Source: Rhodomyrtus psidioides
Lineage: Eukaryota; Streptophyta; Magnoliopsida; Myrtales; Myrtaceae
Assembly: GCA_021437785.1 (NCBI GenBank)
Contig: JAILYB010000160.1
Span: 1,302,001 to 1,366,000, forward strand
Direction: 5' to 3'
Length of the DNA stretch: 64,000 nt
Shown: one piece after another, positions 11,645 through 23,400 of the stretch
Layout of the letters: the number at the start of each line of letters is the position of its first letter
Numbering within the stretch: the first letter of the stretch is position 1
Translations under genes and position numbers: made by a program
The notes under the pieces: generated by a model
The model's database searches: none
Told to the model about the DNA's origin: nothing
The model's input: the letters and a program-made list of their open reading frames with translations, nothing else

Positions 11645-11651
11645 TATAAAA
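11645..11651 (+). promoter_or_regulatory. TATA box of the copia LTR promoter
   Basis: TATAAAA in GGCTATAAAAGGATGG lies about 470 bp before the LTR end. Transcription would be expected to start about 30 bases downstream, near 11676. The reverse-strand sister LTR has the same box at 47187-47193. Confidence 0.6.
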
Positions 11652-12115
11652 GGATGGCAAGAGTTTTGAGGTTGAGGTTAGCACATTTGTAGAGTGAGCA
11701 GATTTTTGAGAGCTTTGAGAGAAGAACACAAACACTCTCTATATTCTCATAATTTTGAGTGACCAAAATATACCAAGTTCGGAATATTGATTCCGTAAAT
11801 TGGTTTGGAATATTGATTCCGCAAATTGCTAGCACAATTGTTGTGGAATTATTAGTCGTCTCCCCGTTCGTCAATTGGTGGTGTGTCTGAACTAGAGGCC
11901 CGACACTTGTGGGGCTGAGATCGAAGAACATCGAACCGACACCTCCGTTTCAAGCACGCTACAAGAGGTAGTGAATTTACTCCCTTTGGTGCTTTGTGAT
12001 TTTTCGATTGAAATGCACGAAGTACGCCTCTGGAGATACATGTATGGGTTGTTATTTATTTCCGCTGCGTTTACTATTTTTTATTTGCCCGTACGTGTTA
12101 CGTGAATCCCAACAG

Positions 12116-12128
12116 TGGTATCAGAGCC
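12116..12128 (+). other. Primer binding site (initiator tRNA-Met)
   Basis: TGGTATCAGAGCC begins one base after the LTR end. It is complementary to the 3' end of plant initiator tRNA-Met, the usual primer of Ty1-copia elements. Confidence 0.9.
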
Positions 12129-13605
12129 AATCCTTAGGCGTTTTCGTGCATTTAATTGATTTTTGTTCGTAGTAATTTTTGCAATACCATGGCCAATTTG
12201 TATTAACGAATTGTTCGTCTTACATGGCTAATGGAGGTTGATTATTTTATATGATAAATTAATCAACGTAGCAAAAATTGAGACTAAATCAATTTTGAAT
12301 CGAAAATTTATGGCTATCTTATTTTACGTAAAAATTCTGAATATGATTCAACGTAGAATTTTTATTGTGCCTTCCTAAGTTTTAAATTGTGAATTTATTA
12401 CTTACGTGGAAGGGTGGTGATCATGGAAAAATCCCTAATCAATATGATTGATGTATATATGAATGTATGGTGATTATTTATATTTTTGGGGTTGTAATTA
12501 TTAAATGGAGGCTGCGTACTCCTTTTATTTTTCATGTAATCTTTAATTTTAGCATAGTCAATTGTTGATGTAAATGCTACGAGGATTACGTGGAGGAGCC
12601 TTTTAAGCCGGCGAGCTCTTTGGGCCCGGTTCTTGAAGAGTTCAAGGAACCAAGAAGAATGGAAGAGCGGCTCTCCGTTATTAAAATATTAAAATGATTA
12701 AATGTGGTCTCATTGGCTCGAGACCCATTAAATCATAATTCCATGATCACCACGTAGGATAGATGTTTATGTGATTGACATCTATTTATTTATTATGTTT
12801 ACGTGAGCATGTTAAACCGGTTAATGTGCAAAGTGAGACCTATAAACGACTCAAAATCTCCTTTAATATATATTAAGTCGTGACGGGTTTCGGACTCGTG
12901 GCCTTCCATCGTCGTGGTTTGATCCTATATTATAGTGGTTGATTGATCGGTTATAGATACATAGGGGTCAATTGTCATTTATAATTGTGGACCAATCCAT
13001 TAAGCATATGATGTTGTGGGGTTGAGACCAAACGATTTCCAATAACTGTTAGGTGAGGGGATCGTTTGTGTTTTCAATACTTACGTGAGACGATGGGTAA
13101 GACTTAACTACGATTATGAAGTCAATAACTGTCAGGTGAGACTTTCATGATCTAGAGGCCAAAGTTATGATTGGGACTCGCATATGATGCGTTGAATAAG
13201 TTGATTCACTCACTAAGTTTATAGAACACCAATAACTGTTAGGTGAGGTGGACTATGAGCTCGTGGGACTCCAATCCCCACTAGTAATCTTTACCCAACA
13301 AAGATTACCGTTTCCCATTTTAAGGAGTATGGGATCCGTGTATAAATTTAGTGGGAGGATCTATTTCATTTAAAGGCCAAAATGAAATAGTTATTTTGAA
13401 AGACAACGGCTAACAATTTATTTTCTGCACAGATATAAATTACTCTGAAAAATGGTGAATACAAACCCGCTCGCTTCAATACTTGACAAGAATTGTTTGA
13501 CTGGTCCCAATTTCACCGACTGGGTAAGGAATTTGAGAATTGTTCTCAATTCTGAAAAACTCGGGTATGTGCTTGATGAAAATATGCCAATCTCTTTTCC
13601 TGAGG
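12129..13605 (+). mobile_element. Copia leader and truncated gag start
   Basis: The leader (12129-13450) has no ORF. The copy at 46053-46755 shares its first 700 bases in reverse complement. It contains the motif CAATAACTGTTAGGTGAG three times (near 13040, 13125 and 13230). Gag starts at 13452 and runs only about 50 codons before the sequence switches to an unrelated GC-rich block at about 13605. No pol and no 3' LTR follow. Confidence 0.75.
13452..13605 (+). pseudogene. gag: Copia gag N-terminus, truncated
   Basis: The ATG at 13452 starts a Gag with the conserved plant copia opening: LASILDKNCLTGPNFTDWVR then NLRIVLNSEKLGYVLDENMP. This is the usual N-terminal segment ahead of the UBN2-type capsid region. 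After about residue 52 the likeness stops. The frame then continues through an acidic Glu-rich tail of foreign origin to a TGA at 13713. The rest of gag and all of pol are missing. Confidence 0.85.
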
Positions 13606-13610
13606 GTGGG

Positions 13611-13750
13611 ACCCAAGAGGAGGTTGAGGAGGCGACAACAGTGGATGCGGACGGCTTGCGCTTGGAGGACGAGGAAGAGGAAGAGGGGGAGGGTTGGGGT
13701 GGAGGCTACTCTTGAGGAGGCGGAGGAGGAGGGAGAGGAAAAGAAAAAGG
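13611..13750 (+). pseudogene. Acidic gene-like fragment, inverted relative of 9600-9745
   Basis: The block reads EEVEEATTVDADGLRLED and ends at a TGA. The minus strand of 9600-9745 reads EEGEEAAVVDAEGLHLEG and ends at the equivalent TGA. The downstream GAGGAGGCG...GAGGAGGGAGAGG is also shared. The two blocks are therefore inverted copies flanking the copia element. I do not recognise the source gene. Confidence 0.5.
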
Positions 13751-14205
13751 GAAAGGGAAATGGAAAAAAGAAAAGAACATGCAAGCAGGAAAAGAAAAAA
13801 AAAGGAAAATGAAATTAAAACATTAAACAACGAAAGTGCCCTTCTCTTAGGCCCTTCTTTGCAAAAAAAAAAAAAAAACAGTTGGGGCCCTTCCTTGAAA
13901 CAAGTTTGAGTTTGGGCCCTTATTTGAAAAAGCGAATGCAGTTGAGGCCATTTTTTTTGGCATTTTTTTTAAATAATATATTTTAAAAAACTAGGATTTT
14001 TTTAAATTTCAAAAAATTAATAAAAAAAAATTAAATCGAATTCTCTATAGCAAATGTCAAAAATAATTTTCAGTTCATTTTTAGGTTTTAGCTAAAACAC
14101 TCAAAAATATCGTCATTTTTTTTGGAAAATATTTTTCAAAAACGTTATATTTTCCATGAAACAAACCTAACTTAAATGATGACATATCTGATAAATGGGA
14201 TTACA
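13751..14205. other. AT-rich stretch without a gene
   Basis: A-rich and T-rich runs, with GGGCCC-containing repeats near 13845-13920 (GGCCCTT...GAAA units). The last part (14090-14170) resembles the end of the decayed TIR elements nearby (TTTTGGAAAATATTTTTC...GAAACAAAC). No coding signal. Confidence 0.5.
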
Positions 14206-15252
14206 GGTGCGTTTGTTTTGGGGAAAGTGTTTTCTGGACTTTCGTCTGTTTGGTTCGCGGAAAATGATTTGGTCAACGGAAAGTATTTTCCAGTCAACAA
14301 AGATTTTATTCATTAAAATAGGAAAGTGAATTCCCCAAAATAAAAAAGGTGAAAATAATTTCCCAAATTTGAGTCTCTCACTTTCTTTGAAAAATGGACT
14401 GAGGTCGATCCCGAGAACCGATCCCGGGGCCGGGGACCGAGGACCGAGGTCGGGGACTGGGGCAAGGGCAGGGGCAGGAGCGGGACCGGGACCGGGACCG
14501 GGGCCGGGGTAGGGGTCGGGGCCAGAGCGGGACCGGGGCCGGGGCCGGGAACCGGGGCTGGGAGCGGGAGCGGGACCGTGGCTAGGGCCGGAAATCGAGG
14601 CCGGGACCAAGGCCGAGAATCGGGGATAGGAACCGGGGTCGGGGTCGGGGCCGGGGCCGAGACATGGGATCGGGGACAGGAATCGGGGCCGGGGCCAGGA
14701 TATGGGATCAGGGCTAGGACCGGGGCCGAGAACCTGGGATCGGGGCTGGGGCCGGGACCGGGACGGGAACCGGGGGCCGGGGCCGAGGCTGGGAACCGGG
14801 GATCGAGGCCGGGGCCGGGAACCAGGGATCGGGGCAAGGGCCGGGGCTGGGAACCTGGAACGGGGCCGGGAACCGGGGCTGGGGCCGGGCCAAGGACCCG
14901 GGTGGGGCTCGAAAATCGGGGCCGGGACCAGGACCGGGGATTGGGGCCGGGAACGGAGGCCCCGGGCCGGGGCCGGGGTCGGGACCGAAATCGGGACCTA
15001 GGCCGGGCCGGAGCTTGGCCGGGTCAGTTCACGTCAGCTCTCTCGACCATCTACCTCTCCTTAGTATCAAGGACAATCCCTTTGATGAGATTGAAATCGT
15101 TTTCCAAATGAAAACCAAACACCGAAAAATATTTTCGGTAACATATTACCAAACAAAGGAAAACAAATCGTTTTCCAAGAAAGTTATTTTCAGGAAACCA
15201 CTTTTCAGAAAACGAATTCCTGAAAACCACTTTTCTTGAAACAAACGCACCC
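14206..15252. mobile_element. Non-coding TIR element carrying a G-rich minisatellite
   Basis: The left end GGTGCGTTTGTTTTGGGGAA and the reverse complement of the right end GGGTGCGTTTGTTTCAAGAA are inverted copies, with similarity continuing for about 40 bases (GTGTTTTC...). The flanks show a possible 4 bp duplication, TACA (14202-14205 and 15253-15256). There is no transposase. The middle is filled by the minisatellite at 14410-15015. Confidence 0.6.
14410..15015 (+). repeat. Degenerate GGGGCC/GGGACC minisatellite
   Basis: About 600 bp of short units of the type (C)CGGGA, CCGGGG, GGGCCGGGAACC and GGGGTCGGGGCC. The plus strand holds many runs of three or four G separated by 2-4 bases, for example near 14480-14520, so it fits G-quadruplex patterns repeatedly. 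The long Pro-Gly and Arg-Gly ORFs across it on both strands are by-products of the repeat. Confidence 0.85.
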
Positions 15253-15256
15253 TACA

Positions 15257-16795
15257 ATTCGATAATATATGCACACCTTTTCTCTTGCTCATTGTAGCGG
15301 TGTATCATGCGATATTAAGAATAACGCTTCCATGGAAACAAGCTTGAACATGCATTTAGCTATTCAAAATGGCGATTTTGAGATTAAGGTTTCATTTATT
15401 TCGCAAAAAAAATAAATGACTAGGAAGAAATTTTTCTAAAAGTGATTGTTTGTATCACTTGAAATAATTAGTCAATGAAAAAATATTTTCGTTATCAACA
15501 ACAATCTATGTCTACATACTTTTATGGATGATGAAAATATTTTTCATTTACTCATTTCTGTAGGCCCCACAAGTGATTTTTTTTTTCTTCTTCTAGAAAA
15601 AATTCTCCAAATCATTCATTTTTTCGTGAAACAGACGCACTCTGAAGTTCTGGAGAGACCAATTCATTTTGGTCGGTTGCGAATGCGGCAATGCCTCAAA
15701 ACGAAAGGCGGGAAAAGGAAAACTTAAACTTATGCATTATAGAAGGACTATTTCAGAGATCGACATATCCTTAACCCAATTGGATCGAGGGACCCAAGTC
15801 AAGATCGTGGCAACGATTGACCTAGTGTTTTAGGAACCGAACCGAGCCGATCACATCAGTTGGGTATCGGCCACAACGAACCGTAACATAGAACTCTTCC
15901 AAGACGTTTGCTAAATCCAAAGTATGAAATTTTGTTAGAGCTACAAAAGATGCGAATTCAAGTGGATTTGAGTTTTATGCCGGCGCTTTTGGTAATATGA
16001 ATTTTGCACGCTTGATGATTTTCCAGTTATGTTCTCGAGAATGCGAACATTTGTGATCTTTCGAAAAGATTCAAATATGTTGCTGTTGTTGTCGTTTACT
16101 ACACGACGATGTTTTCTTGTTGAAACTTTTTCGATGTTGAGTTGACTTGACTTGAAGCGATGAAAGGCACACATATATCATAAAGGTCATCTCCTCATCG
16201 GCATACTTAATAAAGAAATGTTTTAATTTCCGGTCCATTTGAACACCCAATGCATTGAAAATCACGAACTTCTTATATGTTGGAATTGAACAAGCTTTAG
16301 AGATGCGCTTGTTAATGATATCCATACGATAATTGACGCAAACAAACACCGGTTTACCCCTTGCTGGGCCAATCTGCATAGGACTGAAGTAGCAGAATGA
16401 AAACTTCGTGCAGACATTCGTGAGACCTAGAATTACAATGGCTATATCGATGAAGAAAGATGTCCGTTTCCAATGGAAAAGAAGGGGGTCGTGAATTTTG
16501 AAGGGGAGGAGGTTGATATTTTTGGGTGTGGTTCATACTTTCCAACGATAGGAAAGCACGTGGTGGTCCGGAAGAGTGAGCTACCCCGACGGGTGTCTCA
16601 AGGGGGTAGCATCCCCTGGTTGGGACTTGGCGACAACCCTCGCCGCCGCCTGCCATTTTTTTAACTTTTTTTTTCAACTTATTTTAATTTATTTTAAAAA
16701 TTTTCTGGTATTTTTTTTTTATTGTTTCCTAAGTTTTGAAGTCCACGTGGACTTTTTTTTTTTTTAAAACGGAAGTTAAAATTAAAAAAATAATT
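15257..16795. other. No recognisable gene
   Basis: AT-rich. 15385-15650 looks like another decayed relative of the TIR element to its left (ends in TTCATTTATTTCGC... and ...CGTGAAACAGACGCAC). On the minus strand 15941-16379 gives a frame of moderate complexity (VCVNYRMDIINKR, KKFVIFNALGVQMDRKLKHF) that I do not recognise. 16480-16660 has G-rich ORFs without protein likeness. Confidence 0.4.
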
Positions 16796-16799
16796 AAAA

Positions 16800-16950
16800 A
16801 AAGCCAAGAGGTAATTTTGGCCGGAGGCACCAAAGTGATTTTTTTTATATATATAACTTTTGGCACTAAAGTGATCCGATTGAAACTTTTGGCACCAAAG
16901 TGATCTCCGTCCATAACTTTTGGCACTAAAAGTGTACTTTTGCCCATTAA
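16800..16950. repeat. Terminal part of a dispersed DNA element
   Basis: Four spaced copies of TTTTGGCAC(C/T)AAAGTGAT occur, ending with CTTTTGCCC. The design resembles the ends of the elements at 29374-31615 (TTGGCAC-TAAAGTGAGC), but the sequence is not the same. The partner end was not found. Confidence 0.4.
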
Positions 16951-17329
16951 TAAAATATTTGATACTGCTACTTATTTAAGTGAAAACTTGAAAAAAATAA
17001 TAATGCATTAGATTAAGTCTTGCGCTTAGGATAAAAACGCTAGGGACTAAGCTGGAGCATCCAGGTACATGCTCTCTTTTCCTGTTTTGCAATTTATTTA
17101 TGCTTTGATTATTGGGTGTTAAATAATATTTGCGCGCCCTCATGATTACCTCATATGTCACAACTTCATATAAAAATTAATCCACGCTGCGTGCTCAAAT
17201 ATTTTTATTAAAATCAAAAGGTATCAAAAAAGCGTCAACTCACGCTCCGTGACTTCAGTGGGGGTCGCGGCTGGTGGTTGTCGTGCTAGTCCCCCCGATG
17301 AATAGTTGAGGTGCACGCAAGCTGGCCCG

Positions 17330-17515
17330 GATACCTCGGTCATAAAAAAAAAAAACGTTAGTAGAAATATTGGCGTAACCAAGCCCCCGAACATTAATCT
17401 TTGATTCATAGAAATAAAGTGCTTCTACCGATACTTTATTTTGTTGTCTAATGAACATATCATAAATTGATTAGTGGCAACTCCAAATTGAAATAATTTG
17501 CATGTTAAAGATCAG
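17330..17515 (+). mobile_element. Decayed Tat-like LTR remnant
   Basis: GCGTAACCAAGCCCCCGAAC, then TTTGATTCATAGAA, then TTAGTGGCAACTCCAAATTG follow the same order as GTAACCAAGTCCCCGAAC, TCTGGTTCCGCAGAA and GGTGGCGACTCC in the LTR tails at 505-620 and 5705-5825. The rest has decayed past recognition. Confidence 0.55.
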
Positions 17516-20480
17516 ACCCTATTTTTGTGGAAATCAACCAAATGCCCTTCGGCTTAAGGTAATATTTGGTGTACAAGTTCTTACTGGTGGAAATTAAATT
17601 TTGGGGCATAGTATTGAAATCACAATGTCGATAAAATTCTTTTTTGTTCATATTATGGAATTGAAATTCCAATCACATTGTATGCATTTATTTCTTAAGC
17701 AGAAAATCATTTTTGCATGAGAGATATTACAAAGCAATCTTTGAGTGTCAGTTTCTCCTGTTTTCGTAAGGTTCGGTTTTCCTATGTTATTATTCTCGAA
17801 CAACTAGAATCAAGTCAAATATCGGCCCAGCAATGTCCCAAAGCAGGTTAGGTGTGCAATCGATTTGACTCAATCAAGTATTCCCACTACCAAATCTTCA
17901 AATGTTGTCCAAGCGCGACTATCTATTTATTGCTCTTCATGGAAGATATGAGCCATTTTATGTTGCCTCGTGTGTTTTGGCAGTCGGCCGTGCGATCCTA
18001 GCAATTCCAGAGAAGATAAAAATGAAATCTTCCTCCTCCTAAAGCTGTTCTATCTCCAGAAGCTTCATCTTCAAAAGTGCTCCATCTTCACGTACTTCAC
18101 TTCCCCTCGAATTCGAATCGAAATGCTTGTTTTCCACGTTTTGTATCACGGCAGCGATGAGTTTGCCTTGACCTTCAATTCATCACAACAATGGAGGTCT
18201 CTGCTTTGAACATCGTCGCTAGCATCGCTCGCAATGGCGATACGATTATACTTAAGGCGATAATTTTCCTTGCAACAACAACTAATCACCACATTCTTCC
18301 ATGCAAAAAATAAAATAAAATCGTTCATTAAATAAAAAAGGGTAATCATCCTATTACTTAAATTGCTAACTAGGTGAATGCTAAATTGGGTGATTACCCA
18401 GCCTACTATTTTGTCGGGATAATCACCCTATTTTTTGTTGCCCTAGTTTTACCCTATTTTTAAATAAATAGGGTGATTACCCTATTTCTTCACCTATATC
18501 TTCTTCTTCTTCTTCTTGAAAAAAAAAATAAGGCAATAACCTATGTTCTTTAAATAGGGAAATCACTCTATTTATTGCCCTGTTTTTTAATTGCATTCGA
18601 CTAAAAGAAATGTTATTATCCCATTTAGCGTTCGTCGTAGTTAGCATTGATTTGAGAGAATAGTTAAAGAATTGGCTAAATTTGAAAGTTTTAGGATTTA
18701 ATGGGTCCTTGTGTTGTGTGATAGGTTTAGGTCTTTTTGAATAATGTTTCCCAAATTTGATTAGATTTTGACCGGACATAACTTTTCTATTTAATGTCAT
18801 ATTTGCTCGATTTTTGCATTTATGGAAAGCCTATGACTCAATCGTTTCAGAAATGTAGTTTAAAGTTCAACTTAAAGGGGAGCTCGAATTTTCCGGAAAA
18901 CCAACGGTTGGCCAACATTTTTTTTTTTTTTGGTTAAAATTTCGATTGCTGTGATTGACTATAAATAATTCATATGATTAACAATATCCAAAACTTATAA
19001 GATTAAGCATTTCAAATTATTCAATTGGGAAAATTTTGATAAATAATATAATTTTAACTCAAATTAGGCCAAAATTTGATCGGGCATAAGTTTTCCGTGA
19101 TATCTGTCTGTAACTAGTATCTCTACAACGAACTATTTAATCATGCTATCATACTATCAGGCATCCAATGTTAGCTCATTACCTATTTACCGTTTTCTGC
19201 CCTTACTTTTAACTTTGAAAATCAGTTGACTTGAGTTAACCGTTATGATCTATTTTATTCATTATGAGAGGCTTTCAATAGTGTCCAAACTAGAGGATTA
19301 AAGAAGCAGGATAGGCAACATATTTCCATTTTGTTTCTTGGTCATTGATTTCCATTTGAATTCCTTTTTTTTTTTGGGGGTCTGAAATTTGAATTCATTT
19401 AAGCCGATAGGATCTGCCCAACTTTCATGAAAGCTACTCAGAAGTAGCTTAATTTGAAGCATCGCAAGTCAAGGAATCAATAGAACACCAGTGGCAAACT
19501 CAGAATTTCGAGAGGCATAATGCCAAATATGGGTATTGGGGCACGGAAAGGGATACCCTGATCAAACTGGGCAGGGGTACCCTGATCAATCTGGGCCGTC
19601 CATTGGGGGGCAATGCTGCCATAAGGAGATTGGGTTCCGTGTCCCGTGCCTGCAACATGATTCAAAGAGCAATACCTGTCACTTATCTAAAAATCCCTAA
19701 GGATTGAGAACATCACCCAACATATAAATGTTTGTTGATGATTTTCTGTATTTCGAACATTAAAAAAAGTAATTAGAAACCCATCGAGATGGGGGGAGTC
19801 GCCATCTGATCTCCTACTGTGGAACGAGGAGGTAGCAATAGTATCCTGTGAATTCATTTCAATAAACAAGAGAAAAGTCAGTAAAGATACAGATTTCTGA
19901 AGCGCTTCCCCGGAAATTATAATTTGCAACTCCCCTAACAAAATAATGGTCCAGCACAGGGAGGAAAATTCTAATCGGAACAATTTTCATCCTCTAGCCC
20001 AAAAGTCGTGCTTACGTGACAGCCTCTTCCTGCAGATTTACATCGCAGAAAAACACAACATACACATGTGAATTCTCAACTTCACCAATCAGCAGTATTC
20101 CTAAATCAGTTGCATTACAAGAGCTCTCTCAAGCTACAAATAAACCCTGCTAGATGCCCAGTTTTCTGTCACCTCCATACTGCGGAGTATTTTCGTGATG
20201 CAAAACAAGCTTCGAAGAGTAAGTTCAGCAACCACGGTCCCAGTAGATTCGTATTTTGAGCAGTGCGGCACTAATGACAATGCTTCAGCTGTGCAAACAT
20301 CTGTCATGAATCAACTAGTAGTTACTTGAGAACAACTTGAAGCATTTCTGAGAAAATGTCTAAAACAGACAAACCAAGCAATCAGAACAGTTTTGATGGA
20401 TGTTTTGACGGATATAATGAGAGCCGTACACGAGGGATACACATGACATACTGTTAAGCAAGTGATAACCCATCTTGCAT
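17516..20480. other. Gene-poor AT-rich region left of cyclin H
   Basis: No coding gene is recognised. 18335-18600 holds a small palindromic element. A CTT microsatellite lies at 18499-18518. The last 300-400 bases before 20480 are downstream of the cyclin H stop codon and would include its 3' untranslated region. No clear AATAAA signal decides its end. Confidence 0.4.
18335..18600. repeat. Small palindromic MITE-like repeat
   Basis: AGGGTAATCATCCTATTA near 18339, TGGGTGATTACCC near 18388, GGGATAATCACCCTATT near 18416, AATAGGGTGATTACCCTATT near 18466 and GGGAAATCACTCTATT near 18557 alternate in direct and inverted orientation. This gives a fold-back structure with no ORF. Confidence 0.5.
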
Positions 20481-23400
20481 CTAATCTGCGCTCTGCTTGG
20501 ATTTGTGCTTTGATTTCTTGTCTCGTTTCTTACTACTGCAAAGCATCAATCTCAAAGGTTTCACATGCCAATTGTCATAGAGAAAACTAATTAAAAAAAA
20601 AAATCAGCAGAGAAGCGTTTAAAGGAATTACTCATCATGTGAACTAAGGCCCCAACAAGATCTCAGTTTCCTGTTAATGTGTTTCATATCCTTCTCGGAA
20701 GGGAATTTATATGTCCCAACCTGCATTCAGTCAGCAGTATGAAGAAGAAATTAGAAATTTTATCAATACCTAGAACTTGGTTCGTGACTTGCATTTCAAG
20801 TAGAATTGCAATTGCAAGACTTGTTATGCTCACTGGAGATAAGGCTAGATCAAGTTTTAAGATGAATGCGAGGAAACTTGAGTGCTTACTGAGGAATCTA
20901 TGACATTCAGATGTTCAATGAGCTCTGTGCTGCTGTGGATGGAATTTTGGTGTACGAGCATGTTATCTAGGTATCTGAAAAGAAGCATAAGTTTCAACTG
21001 GCTCAATCATCATTACAACTAAGGTACCAAGAGCAACAGAACAACCAGCTGCCCCAATGTAGAAATAATGAGCATGGCAACAGTAATTCTTGTTGTTGGT
21101 TTCAAAAAAGAAATTGAGTAGCTTTTACCTCTCATAGTCAAGAACTCTATGTGCCTCATTAGCACGACGCAAAGCCGCCAATGCCAGCTGCACCAGAAAA
21201 TAAAAAACAGCCTTTAAGCATATGACATGAGAGTTCAGTTACACCAACAAAGTATGGTGCAATTCTAAAGGATAGATTCAGTGAGGTATGGGCAATATCT
21301 CTGGAACCATCCAACAGTCATAGTTTCCAAAGACATCCACTGTTATCGGTATTATAGCCAACATTTTTAAAGGTTACACAATTGCCACTGCGCCATATTT
21401 CTCTGTTTGCCCAGATACCAATTAAACACGTTGAAGCATGTGACATGAGTTCAACTCCTTTTTATTTGGAGAAGTCCATGATCCTCATATGGAGCTTATA
21501 AACCTCATGGGAAATTACTCAAAAACTGAAAGCAAGCTGCCGGTGATAACGTTTTAAATATAGAAAGATACCTAAAAATTTGCTCATGAACCAAGTAAAA
21601 GTAGAACTGTAAGAAAAGGAGCGCAACAAATTATCTAAAATGCAAGAACCTGTCCAGGAGGAAAGAGAAGTGGTGCATCAGTAAGCATAATTTTGTCTAC
21701 TTCCTCTTTTGCAGTTTCCTGGAAATGATCAAGAACCATAAAGCAGATAATTAGCGCAATGGATGATATGAGCAGTCCACTTCCAAAAGAACACAGATAA
21801 TTAGCAGCGGTTAGATAAATAAGACGGAGACTTGAATATGAAGCAGAGACAGATAAAAAGAACAATTGACTTGATATATTGTTGAACGAATATTCTACAA
21901 CGCGTGGGTCAAAGGCTATCACGTACACAAGGCACAAGCCACGTAATAACACTATTTCAATTTCATCAAAAGCATGCATGTTTCTGAGCATGAACGTCCC
22001 CCAGCGGTATGCCAAAAGTCGGATATAGGCTCAACCCACCTGCTTATTGTGGCCTTTAACCTCAATTTCCTTCCAAGGGTGCTTTTGTTTTTACTCCTCA
22101 CATGTTGTACTGACAACTAAGGTTCTGACTAAGTTCGATCTGTTAAGAAGTTAATAACTTTATCCGGGTAGATATACAGTTCCATAAGGTGTTAAAGATT
22201 GGTCTTGCCCATACAGGAATATAATAGCACAACAATTTAGCATTTCTCGATGGCATGTTCATCTACAAACAGATAAACTCAATTGAACAACGATTCAAGG
22301 CGAAGATACAATTTGTTTTCCGCAACATCTTCAATTCACCTAATTTTCCATCCAAATGAACTATTCAACTGTCTCCCTCACTGGTAGCTATACATTGGAT
22401 TTAATTTGCAGATAGACAGGAGTTTCTAGACAATGAATATAGTCACAAGTTAAACTGAAGGAAGCTGCACTTGTGAAATAGGATAAAAAATATTTTTCTT
22501 TATTGTCATCTCTTGTCACGTCATTTTAAAAGGAGATATGAGCAATGCGACCTTAATTTTACATCACAGGCAGTCTCTGGAGATAGAAAGTAAGCTGAGC
22601 CTTGAGACCAGCTACTTATTAAGCAGACGCTTAATAATTCCACAAGTCTTGACCTCTCAAACTCTTATTATCAGCGTAATACAGTGTTCGGGAGGAAGGA
22701 TAATATAGGAAGCCTAAAATTACTCAATAACGCTAAGCAAAACATGAGAGCTACATAAAAAGCATTTAAAAACAATCTGAGGATACCCAACTTACATACT
22801 CATGCAAAGTAATTTCCAAAGTAAGACCAAAGACATCTAGAGGGTATAGAAAATACAGAAATCACCTTTAGCAATTGAAGCTGGTCATCCTCTGCATGGC
22901 AGAAATCCTGCAGCACTAGCATTATGAGGGAAAAGAATAGACAAGTAGCATAATAGACATTGTTCCAACAAATATGTCCATGTTATTCAGGGGTATGATC
23001 AAGAGATGAAAAAAATTACCCCGACATCATCTGTGAAACCTTCAATTGAGCGATATGGCGCATAAACAATAAGATCAAACTCTAAACTCTGCAAAAAATG
23101 CACTGAGTTTGAAATAAGTAAAATAAAAGAATAGAAAAGATGATACAATTAAGGAGGCATAACCATGCCTGAAGAACTAGCATCTCGTTATTGAGAATGA
23201 CTTGATGATCCTGTGAGATTCCCTTACCAAGCTCCTCCGCAGATACATGATTTTCTTCTATCTTACAGGCTGCATATATGCAGGTTAAGCTGTGCATACA
23301 GAGGCACTTATTTCAGTTCAGACAGGAGACTTCCAATAGAACGGTCATAATGCACTCAAAAGAAGAAAAAGGACACCGAGAATGAACACTGAAGCTACAA

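Larger units (their letters stand above)
9996..12114 (+). mobile_element. 5' LTR of a Ty1-copia element
   Basis: The LTR starts TGTTAGAGATATGCC and ends GTGAATCCCAACA (TG...CA, 2.1 kb). It is followed by the initiator-Met primer binding site at 12116. It holds an AT-rich tandem block and a TATA box. A reverse-strand partial copy of the same family is embedded at 46053-47757. Confidence 0.85.

Noticed and set aside
14313..15111. Long ORFs on both strands encoding Pro-Gly-Pro and Gly-Arg repeats (up to 177 codons)
   Set aside because: They exist in several frames at once only because the G-rich minisatellite lacks stop codons. No domain, no start context.
15941..16379. Minus-strand reading of moderate complexity that might be a captured gene piece
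   Set aside because: No family motif recognised, and frames are short and overlapping. Left as unassigned sequence.
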